Of a DNA stretch of 64,000 bases, positions 1 to 8,095 are shown one piece after another. How positions within the stretch are numbered: the first letter of the stretch is position 1; each line of letters begins with the position of its first letter. The notes beneath the pieces were generated by a model. The model was not told the DNA's origin, searched no databases, and saw nothing but the letters and a program-made list of their open reading frames with translations. The position numbers were made by a program, and so were the translations under genes. The DNA comes from Shewanella litorisediminis (lineage in GTDB: Bacteria; Pseudomonadota; Gammaproteobacteria; Enterobacterales; Shewanellaceae), in NCBI RefSeq assembly GCF_016834455.1, contig NZ_CP069213.1, forward strand, positions 868,501 to 932,500, read 5' to 3'.

Positions 1-594
1 AACGCGGTGTCTGAACAGCTGATTGGGTTCGCCCTGAAGCAGTGGGCAGAAATAAGCCGTCAGCCAGAATGCAGTCACGCCCGTTTGTCTATTAATCTTA
101 CTCCAGCCCAGCTTGGACAGAGTTATTGGCCTGGTCGCCTGCTGAGCTTTTGCCACAAATGGCAGGTGGATATCAGCAGGGTGACGGAAGAAATTACTGA
201 AAATCAAGCGCTTGATAAACAGTCACAACATTCAGGTATCTCACGGTTGCGGCTGCACAATTTTGGTGTGGCCATCGATGATTTTGGCACCGGCTATACC
301 AACTTGAGTCAGATATGCCGGCTGCCCATCAGTGAGCTTAAGTTGGATATGAGTCTGGTGCGGGGAATTCACATGGACCCATTGGCGCAGACCATTCTGA
401 AGTCACTTTTGGAAATAGGCCGGCAATTGGGGGTATCTGTGGTCGCCGAAGGCGTGGAAGATCCCAGAGACTATCACTATCTTCAATCGATCCCCAACCT
501 GATAGTTCAGGGCTTTTTGGTATGCCGGCCCAAACCCCTTGGTGAATTGGTTCGTTGGTTGAAAGCTCGTCAACGGGTAGCGTTTGAGGCCTAG
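1..594 (+). CDS. EAL-domain cyclic-di-GMP phosphodiesterase, 3' end only
   Basis: C-terminal part of an EAL domain, the enzyme that linearises cyclic di-GMP to pGpG. The frame is open to base 1, so the gene starts outside the window; the GTG at position 7 is internal. Visible family residues include the EITE segment, the DDFGTG loop, a lysine in ELKLD, VAEGVED and the closing QGF motif. The metal and catalytic residues in this half are therefore present and the domain is probably active. The EAL triplet itself and any GGDEF or sensor domain lie upstream, unseen. The gene stops at 594 and is followed by over 400 bases without a convincing gene. Confidence 0.9.
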   Translation, partial: NAVSEQLIGFALKQWAEISRQPECSHARLSINLTPAQLGQSYWPGRLLSFCHKWQVDISRVTEEITENQALDKQSQHSGISRLRLHNFGVAIDDFGTGYTNLSQICRLPISELKLDMSLVRGIHMDPLAQTILKSLLEIGRQLGVSVVAEGVEDPRDYHYLQSIPNLIVQGFLVCRPKPLGELVRWLKARQRVAFEA

Positions 595-792
595 GGGCTA
601 TTGGCAGACGCGACTGACAGCCGGGTAATAATGGATGAATGCCATGGGATGAAGCAGCGAATGGCATGTCTCTGGTTCAGTGCGCTGGCGCTGCATCCGT
701 TGATCTGAGCCTGCTGGTCGATTCAACCTGTTGGTCTACTCGATGTCTCAACATCGATGATACCTGCCAGAGCGTAAGCTTCGTTAAGTCCG

Positions 793-807
793 GGACACTT
801 GATGTCC
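793..807. repeat. Inverted repeat GGACA-CTTGA-TGTCC
   Basis: Perfect 5-base arms around a CTTGA loop. The same arms and loop, extended by one base per arm, occur at 10683-10699 before the FKBP gene. This could be an operator half-site pair or a fragment of a dispersed palindromic repeat. Confidence 0.5.
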
Positions 808-832
808 AAGCTACTTTTTGTCCATGTCAGCT

Positions 833-864
833 GGTGATTGGGTGATTGGGTGATTGGGTGATTG
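833..864. repeat. Four tandem copies of GGTGATTG
   Basis: Four perfect, contiguous copies of an 8-base unit. There are no spacers, so this is a microsatellite-type tract rather than CRISPR. It is intergenic, about 160 bases before the next start codon, and copy number could vary by slippage. Confidence 0.9.
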
Positions 865-948
865 GGGCGTGCAATGATGAGAGGCCACCCGCTGAACCCC
901 AAACGTGTTGGTGCATAGCGATAAAAGCATTGCTCCGGCGCGTTTCAG

Positions 949-974
949 TGATCTCTTTTTCTTCTTGCCACGTA
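949..974 (+). promoter_or_regulatory. Candidate ECF-sigma promoter of the photolyase operon
   Basis: TGATCT at 949-954, then 16 bases, then CGTA at 971-974, 48 bases before the ATG at 1023. This resembles, from memory, the TGATCC-type -35 and CGTA-type -10 associated with the RpoE/ChrR singlet-oxygen sigma group. The match is to one site only, and the sigma factor gene is not in the window. Confidence 0.35.
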
Positions 975-1022
975 TCTTGAACAAGGCATTGTAAAACCAT
1001 CAAAACTTTCGGGAGACGCACT

Positions 1023-1976
1023 ATGCACAAATTCAATCCTGACCGGATACAAATTGGGATCAGCGCTTGCTTGCTGGGGGAAAAAGTGCGCTTTGATGGC
1101 GGCCACAAAAACTCTGCTTACTGCCAGCAGGAGCTGAAGCCACATTTCGATTTTGTACCCGTGTGCCCCGAGATGGCCATTGGCATGGGCGCGCCGCGCA
1201 AAAGCATCCGTCAGGTGCGTATCGACGGGGAAATCCGGGTTCGAAGTGCCGATGGCAGTTTGGATGTCACTGAGCCGCTGCAGGCCTTTTGCGATCAGAA
1301 AGCCGATGGACTTGGTTTCCTCAGCGGCTACCTCTTTTGTGCCAAGTCGCCGACCTGCGGGATGGAGCGGGTGCCTGTATACAAGGCAGACGGCAGCGGC
1401 GGCTTTAAGGAAGGCGTTGGCGTATTCGCGGCGGCGCTGATGAAGCGTTTCCCCCATTTACCGGTGGAAGAAGAAGGCCGGTTGCATGACCTTGTCATAC
1501 GGGAAAACTTTTTCACCCGGGTCTATGCCTATCATGATTGGCATTGCATGCGGTTAAAGGGCCTCAGTCGCAAGGCGTTGACCGACTTTCACGCCCGTTA
1601 CAAGTATCTGCTGTTATCCCACAGCCCTGCTATCTACCGCACCCTTGGCCCCCTGCTTGCTGGTGAGGGGGAGCTCGAGGCCGTGGCCGAGGCTTACTTT
1701 AATGGTTTTATGTCGGCGCTTGAGCAAAAGGCGAGCCGTCGCAACCACACCAGTGCGCTGCAGCACATTCAGGGCTATTTCAAAAAGTTTCTCTCCGGCA
1801 GCCAGAAAGCAGAGCTCAGCGATGCCATTCTTGCGTATCGCCAGGGGGTACAACCGCTATTGGTGCCTATTACCCTTATCCGTCATTACCTGCGGGAGCA
1901 CCCCAATGACTACATTGCCTCACAGGTGTACCTGAATCCGCATCCGGATTCCCTGCGGTTGCGATATGCTTACTGA
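1023..1976 (+). CDS. DUF523-DUF1722 fusion protein (YbgA-related)
   Basis: 317 residues. The N-terminal half is a DUF523 domain, with the typical ISACLLGEKVRFDGGHK start, a CPE motif and further cysteines in SPTCGME. The C-terminal half (from about residue 190) is DUF1722, the domain of E. coli YbgA. Its molecular function is not established. In E. coli, ybgA sits directly upstream of phrB, and here too the photolyase follows after 27 bases, so the pairing is conserved. It is the first gene of the block ending at 9656. An ATG at 1023 preceded by GGGAG supports this start. Cytoplasmic: no signal or membrane segments. Confidence 0.88.
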   Translation: MHKFNPDRIQIGISACLLGEKVRFDGGHKNSAYCQQELKPHFDFVPVCPEMAIGMGAPRKSIRQVRIDGEIRVRSADGSLDVTEPLQAFCDQKADGLGFLSGYLFCAKSPTCGMERVPVYKADGSGGFKEGVGVFAAALMKRFPHLPVEEEGRLHDLVIRENFFTRVYAYHDWHCMRLKGLSRKALTDFHARYKYLLLSHSPAIYRTLGPLLAGEGELEAVAEAYFNGFMSALEQKASRRNHTSALQHIQGYFKKFLSGSQKAELSDAILAYRQGVQPLLVPITLIRHYLREHPNDYIASQVYLNPHPDSLRLRYAY

Positions 1977-2003
1977 CAAGATACTGAAAAACGGTGAAAA
2001 AGA

Positions 2004-3434
2004 ATGAATACACTTGTCTGGTTCCGGCAGGACCTGCGCACCATCGATAACCAGGCACTGACGCTGGCGTGTGAGGATGCCAAGGCTCGTGGCGGAAAGC
2101 TGTATGCGCTCTTTATTGCCAGCCCGTGTCAGTGGCAATTACACGATATGGGAGTGCGCCAGCAGCGTTTTTTGCTGGCGAACCTGAATGTGCTGGGGAA
2201 GGAGCTGGGGCTTCTCGGCATTCAACTCTCCCTGTTGAAGGTAGACTTTTTTAATCAAACTGCCGCCGCCCTCAAGGCCTTTTGTAAAGAAAACAGCATC
2301 TCCAGTATCTTTGCCGGGGCTCAAATCGAGATTGATGAGCGCAGGCGCGATCAGGCGCTTCTGGATAAAGGCTTCCCGCTGCATCTGACAGATGAGCACT
2401 GCATCTTGCCCCCGGGCAGCGTGGTCACTCAAGCGCAGCGTGACCAGGGCGGCGCCATGTACCGGGTATTTACGCCCTTTGCCCGCCGCTGGCGTGAAAT
2501 CGCCGCCTCCCGTCCGCTGTGGCCCATTCCTGCGCCCACGTCTGTGGCCGAGCCATTGGAGTTTGCCCCCTTCGACTTTTGGGGGGCCACAACACAGGAT
2601 GACCCGGCTCTTGATAAATGGCCTGCCGGCCAGGATGCGGCCCTGGAAAAGCTGTCTCGCTTTCGGGAGCTTGCCATGGCCCGCTACGGTGAGAAACGCG
2701 ACTTTCCCGCCATCGATGGTACCAGCAGTTTATCCCCTTTTCTGGCGCTCGGCGTGATATCACCCCGTCAATGTCTGGCGGCGATTTTGGAAGACTTTCC
2801 CGACGTTTTTGTGAATGAATCTTCACCGGCACGCACTTGGCTTAACGAGTTGGTGTGGCGCGAATTCTACCGTCACCTGCTGGTGGCCTTCCCAAGCCTC
2901 AGTATGGCAAGGAATTTTAATCCTCTGGGTGACGGCATTCGCTGGCGCAATGATGAAAAAGAGTTCGAGGCATGGAAGAGCGGCCGCACCGGCTATCCGC
3001 TGGTGGATGCAGCCATGCGGCAACTGCACCAAACCGGCTGGATGCACAATCGTCTGAGAATGGTAGTTGCCAGCTTTCTGACCAAGCATCTGCTTATCGA
3101 TTGGCGCTGGGGTGAGCGTTATTTTCGCGATCAGCTAATCGATGGCTGCCTTGCGGCCAACAACGGTGGCTGGCAGTGGGCCGCGGGTACAGGCTGTGAT
3201 GCCCAGCCTTACTTTCGGATCTTTAACCCTATGAGTCAGTCGGAAAAATTTGATCCCGACGCTCGCTTTATCCGTAAATACTTACCAGAAATCGCGCAGT
3301 GGCCAACCAAGTCGCTGCATCAGGCAAGTGGGCCGGGGCTGTTTGATAACAGTGGCTATCCGTCTCCGATAGTTGAGCACAGCAGTGCCCGTTCAAGGGC
3401 GCTGGATGTGATGGCCGTGATGAAGAAGGGTTAG
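2004..3434 (+). CDS. phrB: Deoxyribodipyrimidine photolyase
   Basis: 476 residues, normal for a class I CPD photolyase. It uses FAD and an antenna cofactor to split UV-induced cyclobutane pyrimidine dimers with blue light. The N-terminal antenna domain begins LVWFRQDLR. The C-terminal FAD domain shows WREFYRHLL, GRTGYPLVDAAMR, GWMHNR, NNGGWQWAAGTGCD and the FNP...Q..KFDP segment. Tryptophans of the electron-transfer chain are in the expected motifs. It lies inside the operon: the upstream stop is 27 bases away and the next start is 3 bases downstream. A CPD photolyase is more likely than a cryptochrome given the E. coli-like neighbourhood. Confidence 0.95.
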   Translation: MNTLVWFRQDLRTIDNQALTLACEDAKARGGKLYALFIASPCQWQLHDMGVRQQRFLLANLNVLGKELGLLGIQLSLLKVDFFNQTAAALKAFCKENSISSIFAGAQIEIDERRRDQALLDKGFPLHLTDEHCILPPGSVVTQAQRDQGGAMYRVFTPFARRWREIAASRPLWPIPAPTSVAEPLEFAPFDFWGATTQDDPALDKWPAGQDAALEKLSRFRELAMARYGEKRDFPAIDGTSSLSPFLALGVISPRQCLAAILEDFPDVFVNESSPARTWLNELVWREFYRHLLVAFPSLSMARNFNPLGDGIRWRNDEKEFEAWKSGRTGYPLVDAAMRQLHQTGWMHNRLRMVVASFLTKHLLIDWRWGERYFRDQLIDGCLAANNGGWQWAAGTGCDAQPYFRIFNPMSQSEKFDPDARFIRKYLPEIAQWPTKSLHQASGPGLFDNSGYPSPIVEHSSARSRALDVMAVMKKG

Positions 3435-3437
3435 GGA

Positions 3438-3959
3438 ATGAATGCAGGTGTGCGCAGTTCGGTTGATAAGGGTTCGTTGGACGAGAGTCTGTTTGATATG
3501 CGTAAGCATGAGCAAAGCAGTCTCGCTGAACCGTTGTCGGAGCCCGTTGAAAAGCTGATGGCCCTTTATCAAAAGCTGGGTGCCCATAACCTTGCGCTGC
3601 TCGACGAGGTTTACAGCGACGCAGTGGTGTTTTGCGACCCCATGCATCGTATCGAAGGGCTTTCGCTCCTCAAGGGGTATTTTGCCAATCTGTATCAAAA
3701 CCTCAGCAGCATAGACTTTGTTTTTCATCACGTGATGGATGATGGCGCGCAGGCCACACTGGTGTGGACCATGACCTTTGCCCACCCCAAACTGGCAGGT
3801 GGTAAACCCATCAGCGTGGAGGGGGTAAGCCAGATTGGTTACAGCGACAAGGTAGACTTCCACCGCGACTATTTTGATATGGGCGCTATGCTCTATGAAC
3901 ATATTCCCGGCCTTGGCGCTTTGGTGCGGCTGGTTAAAAACAGGGCGGGCAGGTCATGA
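3438..3959 (+). CDS. NTF2/SnoaL-like protein of the photolyase operon
   Basis: 173 residues with a cone-shaped NTF2-like (SnoaL) fold expected from the pattern LMALYQKLGAHNLALLDEVY, a central FCDPMHRIEG and a closing FHRDYFDMG. The first 35 or so residues are a poorly conserved lead. The ATG sits 3 bases after the photolyase stop and the stop overlaps the next gene's start by 4 bases, so translation is probably coupled. Family members bind small hydrophobic molecules or act as isomerases; the substrate here is unknown. No signal peptide. Related proteins accompany the SDR/amine oxidase/DUF1365/Cfa set in other proteobacteria, so a role in acyl-chain chemistry is a reasonable inference. Confidence 0.8.
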   Translation: MNAGVRSSVDKGSLDESLFDMRKHEQSSLAEPLSEPVEKLMALYQKLGAHNLALLDEVYSDAVVFCDPMHRIEGLSLLKGYFANLYQNLSSIDFVFHHVMDDGAQATLVWTMTFAHPKLAGGKPISVEGVSQIGYSDKVDFHRDYFDMGAMLYEHIPGLGALVRLVKNRAGRS

Positions 3960-4717
3960 ACATGCTGAGCGGTCGTGTACTGATCACGGGGGCCAGCTCA
4001 GGCATAGGGAAGGCGCTGGCGCTGGAATACCTTAAATCAGGATGGCAGGTGGTTGCCTGTGGCCGTGATAAGGCGCGCCTGGATGCGATTCTTGAGGCCC
4101 ACCCGCGATTTGCCTGTCAACTTTCTACGCTGACCTTTAACGTGTCTGACAGGCTTGCCTGCCTTGAGGCCGCTTCGTCTCTGGATGGCGAACTTGACCT
4201 CATTATCCTGAATGCAGGCAGTTGCGAGTACATAGATAACCCCAAGGTCTTCGACGGCAAACTCTTCGCCAGAGTGATAGAAACCAATCTGATTTCAGTG
4301 GGGTTCTGCCTGGAGGCCTTCTTGCCTGCATTGGCTGCCAAGGGCAGGCTGGCACTGATGGGCTCAAGTGCAGCGCTCTTGCCGCTGCCCCGGGCCGAAG
4401 CGTACGGCGCCTCCAAGGCGGCGCTGGCGTATCTGGCAAGCACGTTACGATTGCATCTGGCACCCGATGATATTGGCGTGTCCCTGATTGAGCCAGGCTT
4501 CGTGCGTACGCCTCTGACCGACAAAAACGATTTCCCCATGCCGGGGAGGATTGAAGTGGAAGATGCGGCGCGGCGCATTGTTCATGGGCTTTCCCGCGGT
4601 AAAGACCGGATCCAGTTCCCGCGCAGGTTGTTGTGGCCTATGCGGCTGCTTGCCTTGCTGCCGGGTGCTGTGTGGGGCCTTATTGCCAAAAGCAACATCA
4701 GGCGCCAGTCCGCCTGA
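3956..4717 (+). CDS. Short-chain dehydrogenase/reductase
   Basis: 253 residues, a classical SDR. The nucleotide-binding TGASSGIG motif is near residues 10-18, then LNAG at about 85, the catalytic serine in MGSSAAL and the YGASKAA Tyr/Lys pair at about 150. The coenzyme is NAD(P)H; the substrate is not predictable from sequence. The last 25 residues are hydrophobic (LLWPMRLLALLPGAVWGLI), suggesting association with the membrane, which fits a lipid substrate. It overlaps the previous gene by 4 bases and is followed by a 69-base gap, the largest in the block, where a secondary promoter could lie. Confidence 0.9.
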   Translation: MNMLSGRVLITGASSGIGKALALEYLKSGWQVVACGRDKARLDAILEAHPRFACQLSTLTFNVSDRLACLEAASSLDGELDLIILNAGSCEYIDNPKVFDGKLFARVIETNLISVGFCLEAFLPALAAKGRLALMGSSAALLPLPRAEAYGASKAALAYLASTLRLHLAPDDIGVSLIEPGFVRTPLTDKNDFPMPGRIEVEDAARRIVHGLSRGKDRIQFPRRLLWPMRLLALLPGAVWGLIAKSNIRRQSA

Positions 4718-4786
4718 CGTGAGGCGGGCAGTATTAATCGATTTAAGTCCTTTTGCGCTTTTTATAAATCACCACTGGAAGATGAG

Positions 4787-6049
4787 ATGAAAAGAATTGC
4801 CGTTATCGGCTCGGGAATTTCCGGCCTCACCACAGCCCATTTGCTCTCCGGTCAGCATGAGGTGAGTCTGTTTGAGGCCAATGATTACCTCGGTGGCCAC
4901 ACGGCTACCGTGGATGTCACTGTCGATGGAAAAGACTATGCGATAGACACAGGCTTTATCGTCTTCAACGACAGAACGTATCCCAACTTTCAGAAGCTGT
5001 TGTCACGGCTGTCGGTGACAAGCATTCCCACCGAAATGAGTTTTTCGGTTCACAACCTCGACAGTGGCCTTGAGTATAACGGCCATACGCTGGCTACCTT
5101 GTTTGCTCAAAAGCGTAACTTGTTCAGCCCAAAATTTTGGGGATTTCTGAAGGAAATCATCAGGTTTAATAAGCTTGGTAAAGCCTGTATTGAGTCCGGG
5201 CAATACCCCTGTAATACCCTAGGGGAATTGTTGGCGAAAGAGCAATTTTCAGACTTTTTTGCACGGCACTACATATTGCCCATGGGCGCAGCCATCTGGT
5301 CATCGAGCCTGGATGATATGGCGGCCTTCGAGCTTAAGTTTTTCCTGCGCTTTTTCCACAACCACGGCCTGCTGAATGTCAGCGACCGCCCTCAGTGGTA
5401 TGTGCTCAAGGGCGGCTCACGCAGCTACATTCCGGCGCTGGTGGCACCTTTTGCCGAGCGTATTCATCTCTCTACTCCAGTGACCGCGGTAAAGCGCCAT
5501 GCTGAAGGGGTGTCCATTCAGACAAACGGCCAGGATTGGCATGAATTTGATGAGCTGGTGCTTGCCTGTCACAGCGATCAGGCGCTGAAGCTGCTCACCG
5601 ATGCCTCAGATGCCGAGCGGGCGGTGCTTGGCGCCTTGCCCTACAGACGCAACGACGTGGTACTGCACACAGACACAGGGCTGTTACCAAAACGCAAAGC
5701 CGCCTGGGCCAGCTGGAACTATCGCCTCGATGAAGATAATCAGCGCCCCGCAGCCGTGACCTATCATATGAACACCCTGCAAAGGCTGCCGGCGGGCTCT
5801 CCTGACTTTATGGTGACCCTCAATCAGACCGAGGCCATCGCCAAAGACAAAATTCTGCGCCAGTTCAGTTATGCACATCCGGTATTTTCCTCGGCCGCCA
5901 TGGCCGCACAGGCACGCAGGATGGATATCTGCGGACAGCAGCATACCCATTTTGCGGGTGCTTACTGGTACAACGGCTTCCATGAAGATGGCGTAAGAAG
6001 CGCCCTGGATGTTTGCCAGCGCTTTGGTGTCAGCCTGGAGAGCGCATGA
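4787..6049 (+). CDS. FAD-dependent amine-oxidase-family protein
   Basis: 420 residues. It opens with a dinucleotide-binding motif, VIGSGISGLTTAHLL, then LFEANDYLGGHTATV, the NAD(P)-binding-8 / amine-oxidase pattern. Members next to DUF1365 and Cfa-like genes are often annotated as cyclopropane-fatty-acid-associated flavoproteins. They are candidates for desaturating or oxidising an acyl chain rather than an amine. It ends with the family's GAYWYNGFHEDG segment, where the flavin is bound. The stop overlaps the next ATG (ATGA), so coupling with DUF1365 is expected. No signal peptide; probably cytoplasmic and peripheral to the membrane. Confidence 0.88.
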   Translation: MKRIAVIGSGISGLTTAHLLSGQHEVSLFEANDYLGGHTATVDVTVDGKDYAIDTGFIVFNDRTYPNFQKLLSRLSVTSIPTEMSFSVHNLDSGLEYNGHTLATLFAQKRNLFSPKFWGFLKEIIRFNKLGKACIESGQYPCNTLGELLAKEQFSDFFARHYILPMGAAIWSSSLDDMAAFELKFFLRFFHNHGLLNVSDRPQWYVLKGGSRSYIPALVAPFAERIHLSTPVTAVKRHAEGVSIQTNGQDWHEFDELVLACHSDQALKLLTDASDAERAVLGALPYRRNDVVLHTDTGLLPKRKAAWASWNYRLDEDNQRPAAVTYHMNTLQRLPAGSPDFMVTLNQTEAIAKDKILRQFSYAHPVFSSAAMAAQARRMDICGQQHTHFAGAYWYNGFHEDGVRSALDVCQRFGVSLESA

Positions 6050-6840
6050 ACAGCGGCATCTTTTTTGGCCATGTGAGTCATCAGCGGCTGGGGGCGGTGC
6101 GCCACAGCTTCAGTTACCCCATGGCGATGCTGGTGATGGATCTGGACGAGCTGCCAAGACTTGCCAGATTGAGTGCTGTGTTTGGCCTGTCATGGTTTCG
6201 GCCGCTGCGATTTCGCGCAGGCGATTATCTGATTTCAAAGGCACCGGCTGCTTTGCAACGGGGCAAAGAAGAAAGCGCCGAACAGGCCGTGCAGTCATTA
6301 AAACAGCGGGCGCTCATAAAAGCCCGGGAGCTTGGCGCTGAAGGTGAGCTTAATCGGGTGGTGTTTGCCGGGCAGGTGCGCCACTTTGGTTTTTATTTCA
6401 GCCCGGTGAACTTCTTCTTTTTGTGCAGTGGCGATGAGCAGCGTTACCTGCTCGCGGAAGTGAGTAACACCCCCTGGAACGAGCGCCATTGTTATCTGGT
6501 TGATGTAACCGAGGCACACGACAAGGGCCAGGCGGTAAACGACAAGGTGTTTCATGTCTCGCCCTTTATGAGCCTGGATATGCGTTACCGCTGGCAGGTC
6601 GACGCCAACAATGAACGCTTTCGGCTGCAAATTGATAACGAGCGAGAAGGGGGCGAGCGGCTCTTTCGTGCCGGGTTACAGCTCCGTGGGCAGGCCTTTG
6701 ATAAGGCAGGTCTAAAACTTTTTATTAAACGTTTTCCTATACTTACAGCTTATATCCTGTATGGCATTTATCGGCAGGCCCTGAGCCTGTTTCGAAAAGG
6801 TGTGACTTTTGTGGCCCACCCCGGGCCGGTGGAGAAATAA
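6046..6840 (+). CDS. DUF1365 protein
   Basis: 264 residues. Start chosen at the ATG at 6046, which overlaps the preceding stop; a longer frame from 6013 would only extend into the upstream gene. It begins NSGIFFGHVSHQRL, the typical DUF1365 opening, and contains FGFYFSPVNFFF and VSNTPWNERHCYLV, the family core. The C-terminus is hydrophobic and basic. Its function is unproven; the family is almost always found beside a Cfa-like methylase and an FAD protein. In Rhodobacter sphaeroides the equivalent gene belongs to the RpoE/ChrR singlet-oxygen regulon, as far as I recall. It is separated from the Cfa-like gene by 2 bases. Confidence 0.88.
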   Translation: MNSGIFFGHVSHQRLGAVRHSFSYPMAMLVMDLDELPRLARLSAVFGLSWFRPLRFRAGDYLISKAPAALQRGKEESAEQAVQSLKQRALIKARELGAEGELNRVVFAGQVRHFGFYFSPVNFFFLCSGDEQRYLLAEVSNTPWNERHCYLVDVTEAHDKGQAVNDKVFHVSPFMSLDMRYRWQVDANNERFRLQIDNEREGGERLFRAGLQLRGQAFDKAGLKLFIKRFPILTAYILYGIYRQALSLFRKGVTFVAHPGPVEK

Positions 6841-6842
6841 TC

Positions 6843-8072
6843 ATGGACAATACCGCAGTTGCCAATAAGAGCACTTCATCGACGCTGGAATCGTTGGCCC
6901 AACGCATTTTGCTGACCGCCCTGAAAGGCTTGTCTTACGGTGGCCTCCGACTGATTTGTGATGGCGAAACCCTGGTATTTGGCAGTCATCAGGGACCACA
7001 GGCGGTTATCCACGTGAAGTCGCCCCGATTTTTTCGCGAAGTTTTGCTGTCAGGCTCTGTGGGGGCGGGGGAGTCCTTCATTGATGGCCACTGGGACAGC
7101 CCGGATTTGACCGAGGTGGTGCGTCTCTTTGCCGCCAATCTGCCGCTGCTCGACCGTCTCGAGAAACGCTTTGCCTTCCTGTCGGGTGTCACCAATCGCA
7201 TCAGCCATCTGCTCAGTCGCAACAGCATTGAAGGTTCAAAACGCAACATTCTGGCCCATTATGATTTGGGCAACGCCCTGTATGAATGTTTTCTCGACAA
7301 ATCCATGCTCTATTCGTCGGCCATCTATCCGGATGTGAACGCAACCCTGGAGGCGGCTCAGCAGCATAAGCTCGCCACGATTTGTGAGCGCTTGAAGCTT
7401 GCTCCGGGTATGGAACTCCTGGAGATCGGTACCGGCTGGGGAGCCCTTGCCATCTACGCAGCAACCCATTATGGGGCCAAGGTCACCACGACCACCATCT
7501 CCGATGCCCAGCATGACTACGCCCTCGCACGCATTCGCGAGGCTGGGCTTGAGGGGCAAATAACCCTGCTTAAAAAGGACTATCGCCTGCTTGAGGGTAA
7601 ATACGACCGTCTGGTATCCATTGAGATGATTGAAGCCGTGGGCCATGAATACCTGCCGGGCTTCTTTACCAAGCTCGAGAGCCTGCTCAAAGACGATGGT
7701 TTGATGCTGCTGCAGGCCATCACCATTGCCGACCAAAGGTATGAGAGCTACCGCAAAGGCTGTGACTTTATTCAAAAATACATCTTCCCCGGCGGCTGTT
7801 TACCTTCTGTAAGCCGCATGGCAAACCTGATTGCCCAGCGCACCGACATGGTGATGCTGAGCCTGGATGATATTGGCGAAGATTACGCCCGTACCCTGAA
7901 GCACTGGCACGAGAATGTTGACCAAGAGCTGCCGCAGATTCGTGCTCTGGGTTACGACGAGCGATTTATCCGCTTGTGGAAGTTTTACCTGAGCTACTGC
8001 GAGGGTGGCTTTTGGGAGCGTACCACCAGTGCTGTGCATCTGGTGGCTGCAAGACCGGGCTGGCGCCCCTAG
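6843..8072 (+). CDS. Cyclopropane-fatty-acyl-phospholipid synthase-like methylase
   Basis: 409 residues, a SAM-dependent methyltransferase that acts on double bonds of phospholipid acyl chains. The SAM motif is LLEIGTGWGALA at about residues 192-203. The bicarbonate-binding glutamate of the Cfa family corresponds to E264 in MIEAVG. HYDLGNALYE at about 139-148 is also a family motif. Where E. coli Cfa has Cys139 in YSCAYW, this protein has YSSAIY (157-162), so it belongs to the subgroup linked to DUF1365 rather than the housekeeping Cfa type. It may make cyclopropane, methyl-branched or furan fatty acids; sequence does not decide this. It could be called cfa, but the subgroup difference argues against the symbol. 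Confidence 0.88.
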   Translation: MDNTAVANKSTSSTLESLAQRILLTALKGLSYGGLRLICDGETLVFGSHQGPQAVIHVKSPRFFREVLLSGSVGAGESFIDGHWDSPDLTEVVRLFAANLPLLDRLEKRFAFLSGVTNRISHLLSRNSIEGSKRNILAHYDLGNALYECFLDKSMLYSSAIYPDVNATLEAAQQHKLATICERLKLAPGMELLEIGTGWGALAIYAATHYGAKVTTTTISDAQHDYALARIREAGLEGQITLLKKDYRLLEGKYDRLVSIEMIEAVGHEYLPGFFTKLESLLKDDGLMLLQAITIADQRYESYRKGCDFIQKYIFPGGCLPSVSRMANLIAQRTDMVMLSLDDIGEDYARTLKHWHENVDQELPQIRALGYDERFIRLWKFYLSYCEGGFWERTTSAVHLVAARPGWRP

Positions 8073-8095
8073 GTCACCGACATACTGGAGCCCCT

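Larger units (their letters stand above)
595..1022. other. Intergenic region with short repeats, no gene
   Basis: About 430 bases with no convincing reading frame. It contains a short inverted repeat at 793-807, four head-to-tail copies of an 8-base unit at 833-864, and a possible ECF-type promoter at 949-974 ahead of the photolyase operon. Short ORFs here lack family resemblance. It may include decayed sequence, but no parent gene is recognisable. Confidence 0.6.

Noticed and set aside
639-845. A 68-codon frame in the first intergenic region
   Set aside because: Cysteine- and serine-rich with no pattern, and its end runs through the octamer tract.
833-864. Tandem octamers as a possible CRISPR
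   Set aside because: Units are 8 bases with no spacers, and there are no cas genes in the window.
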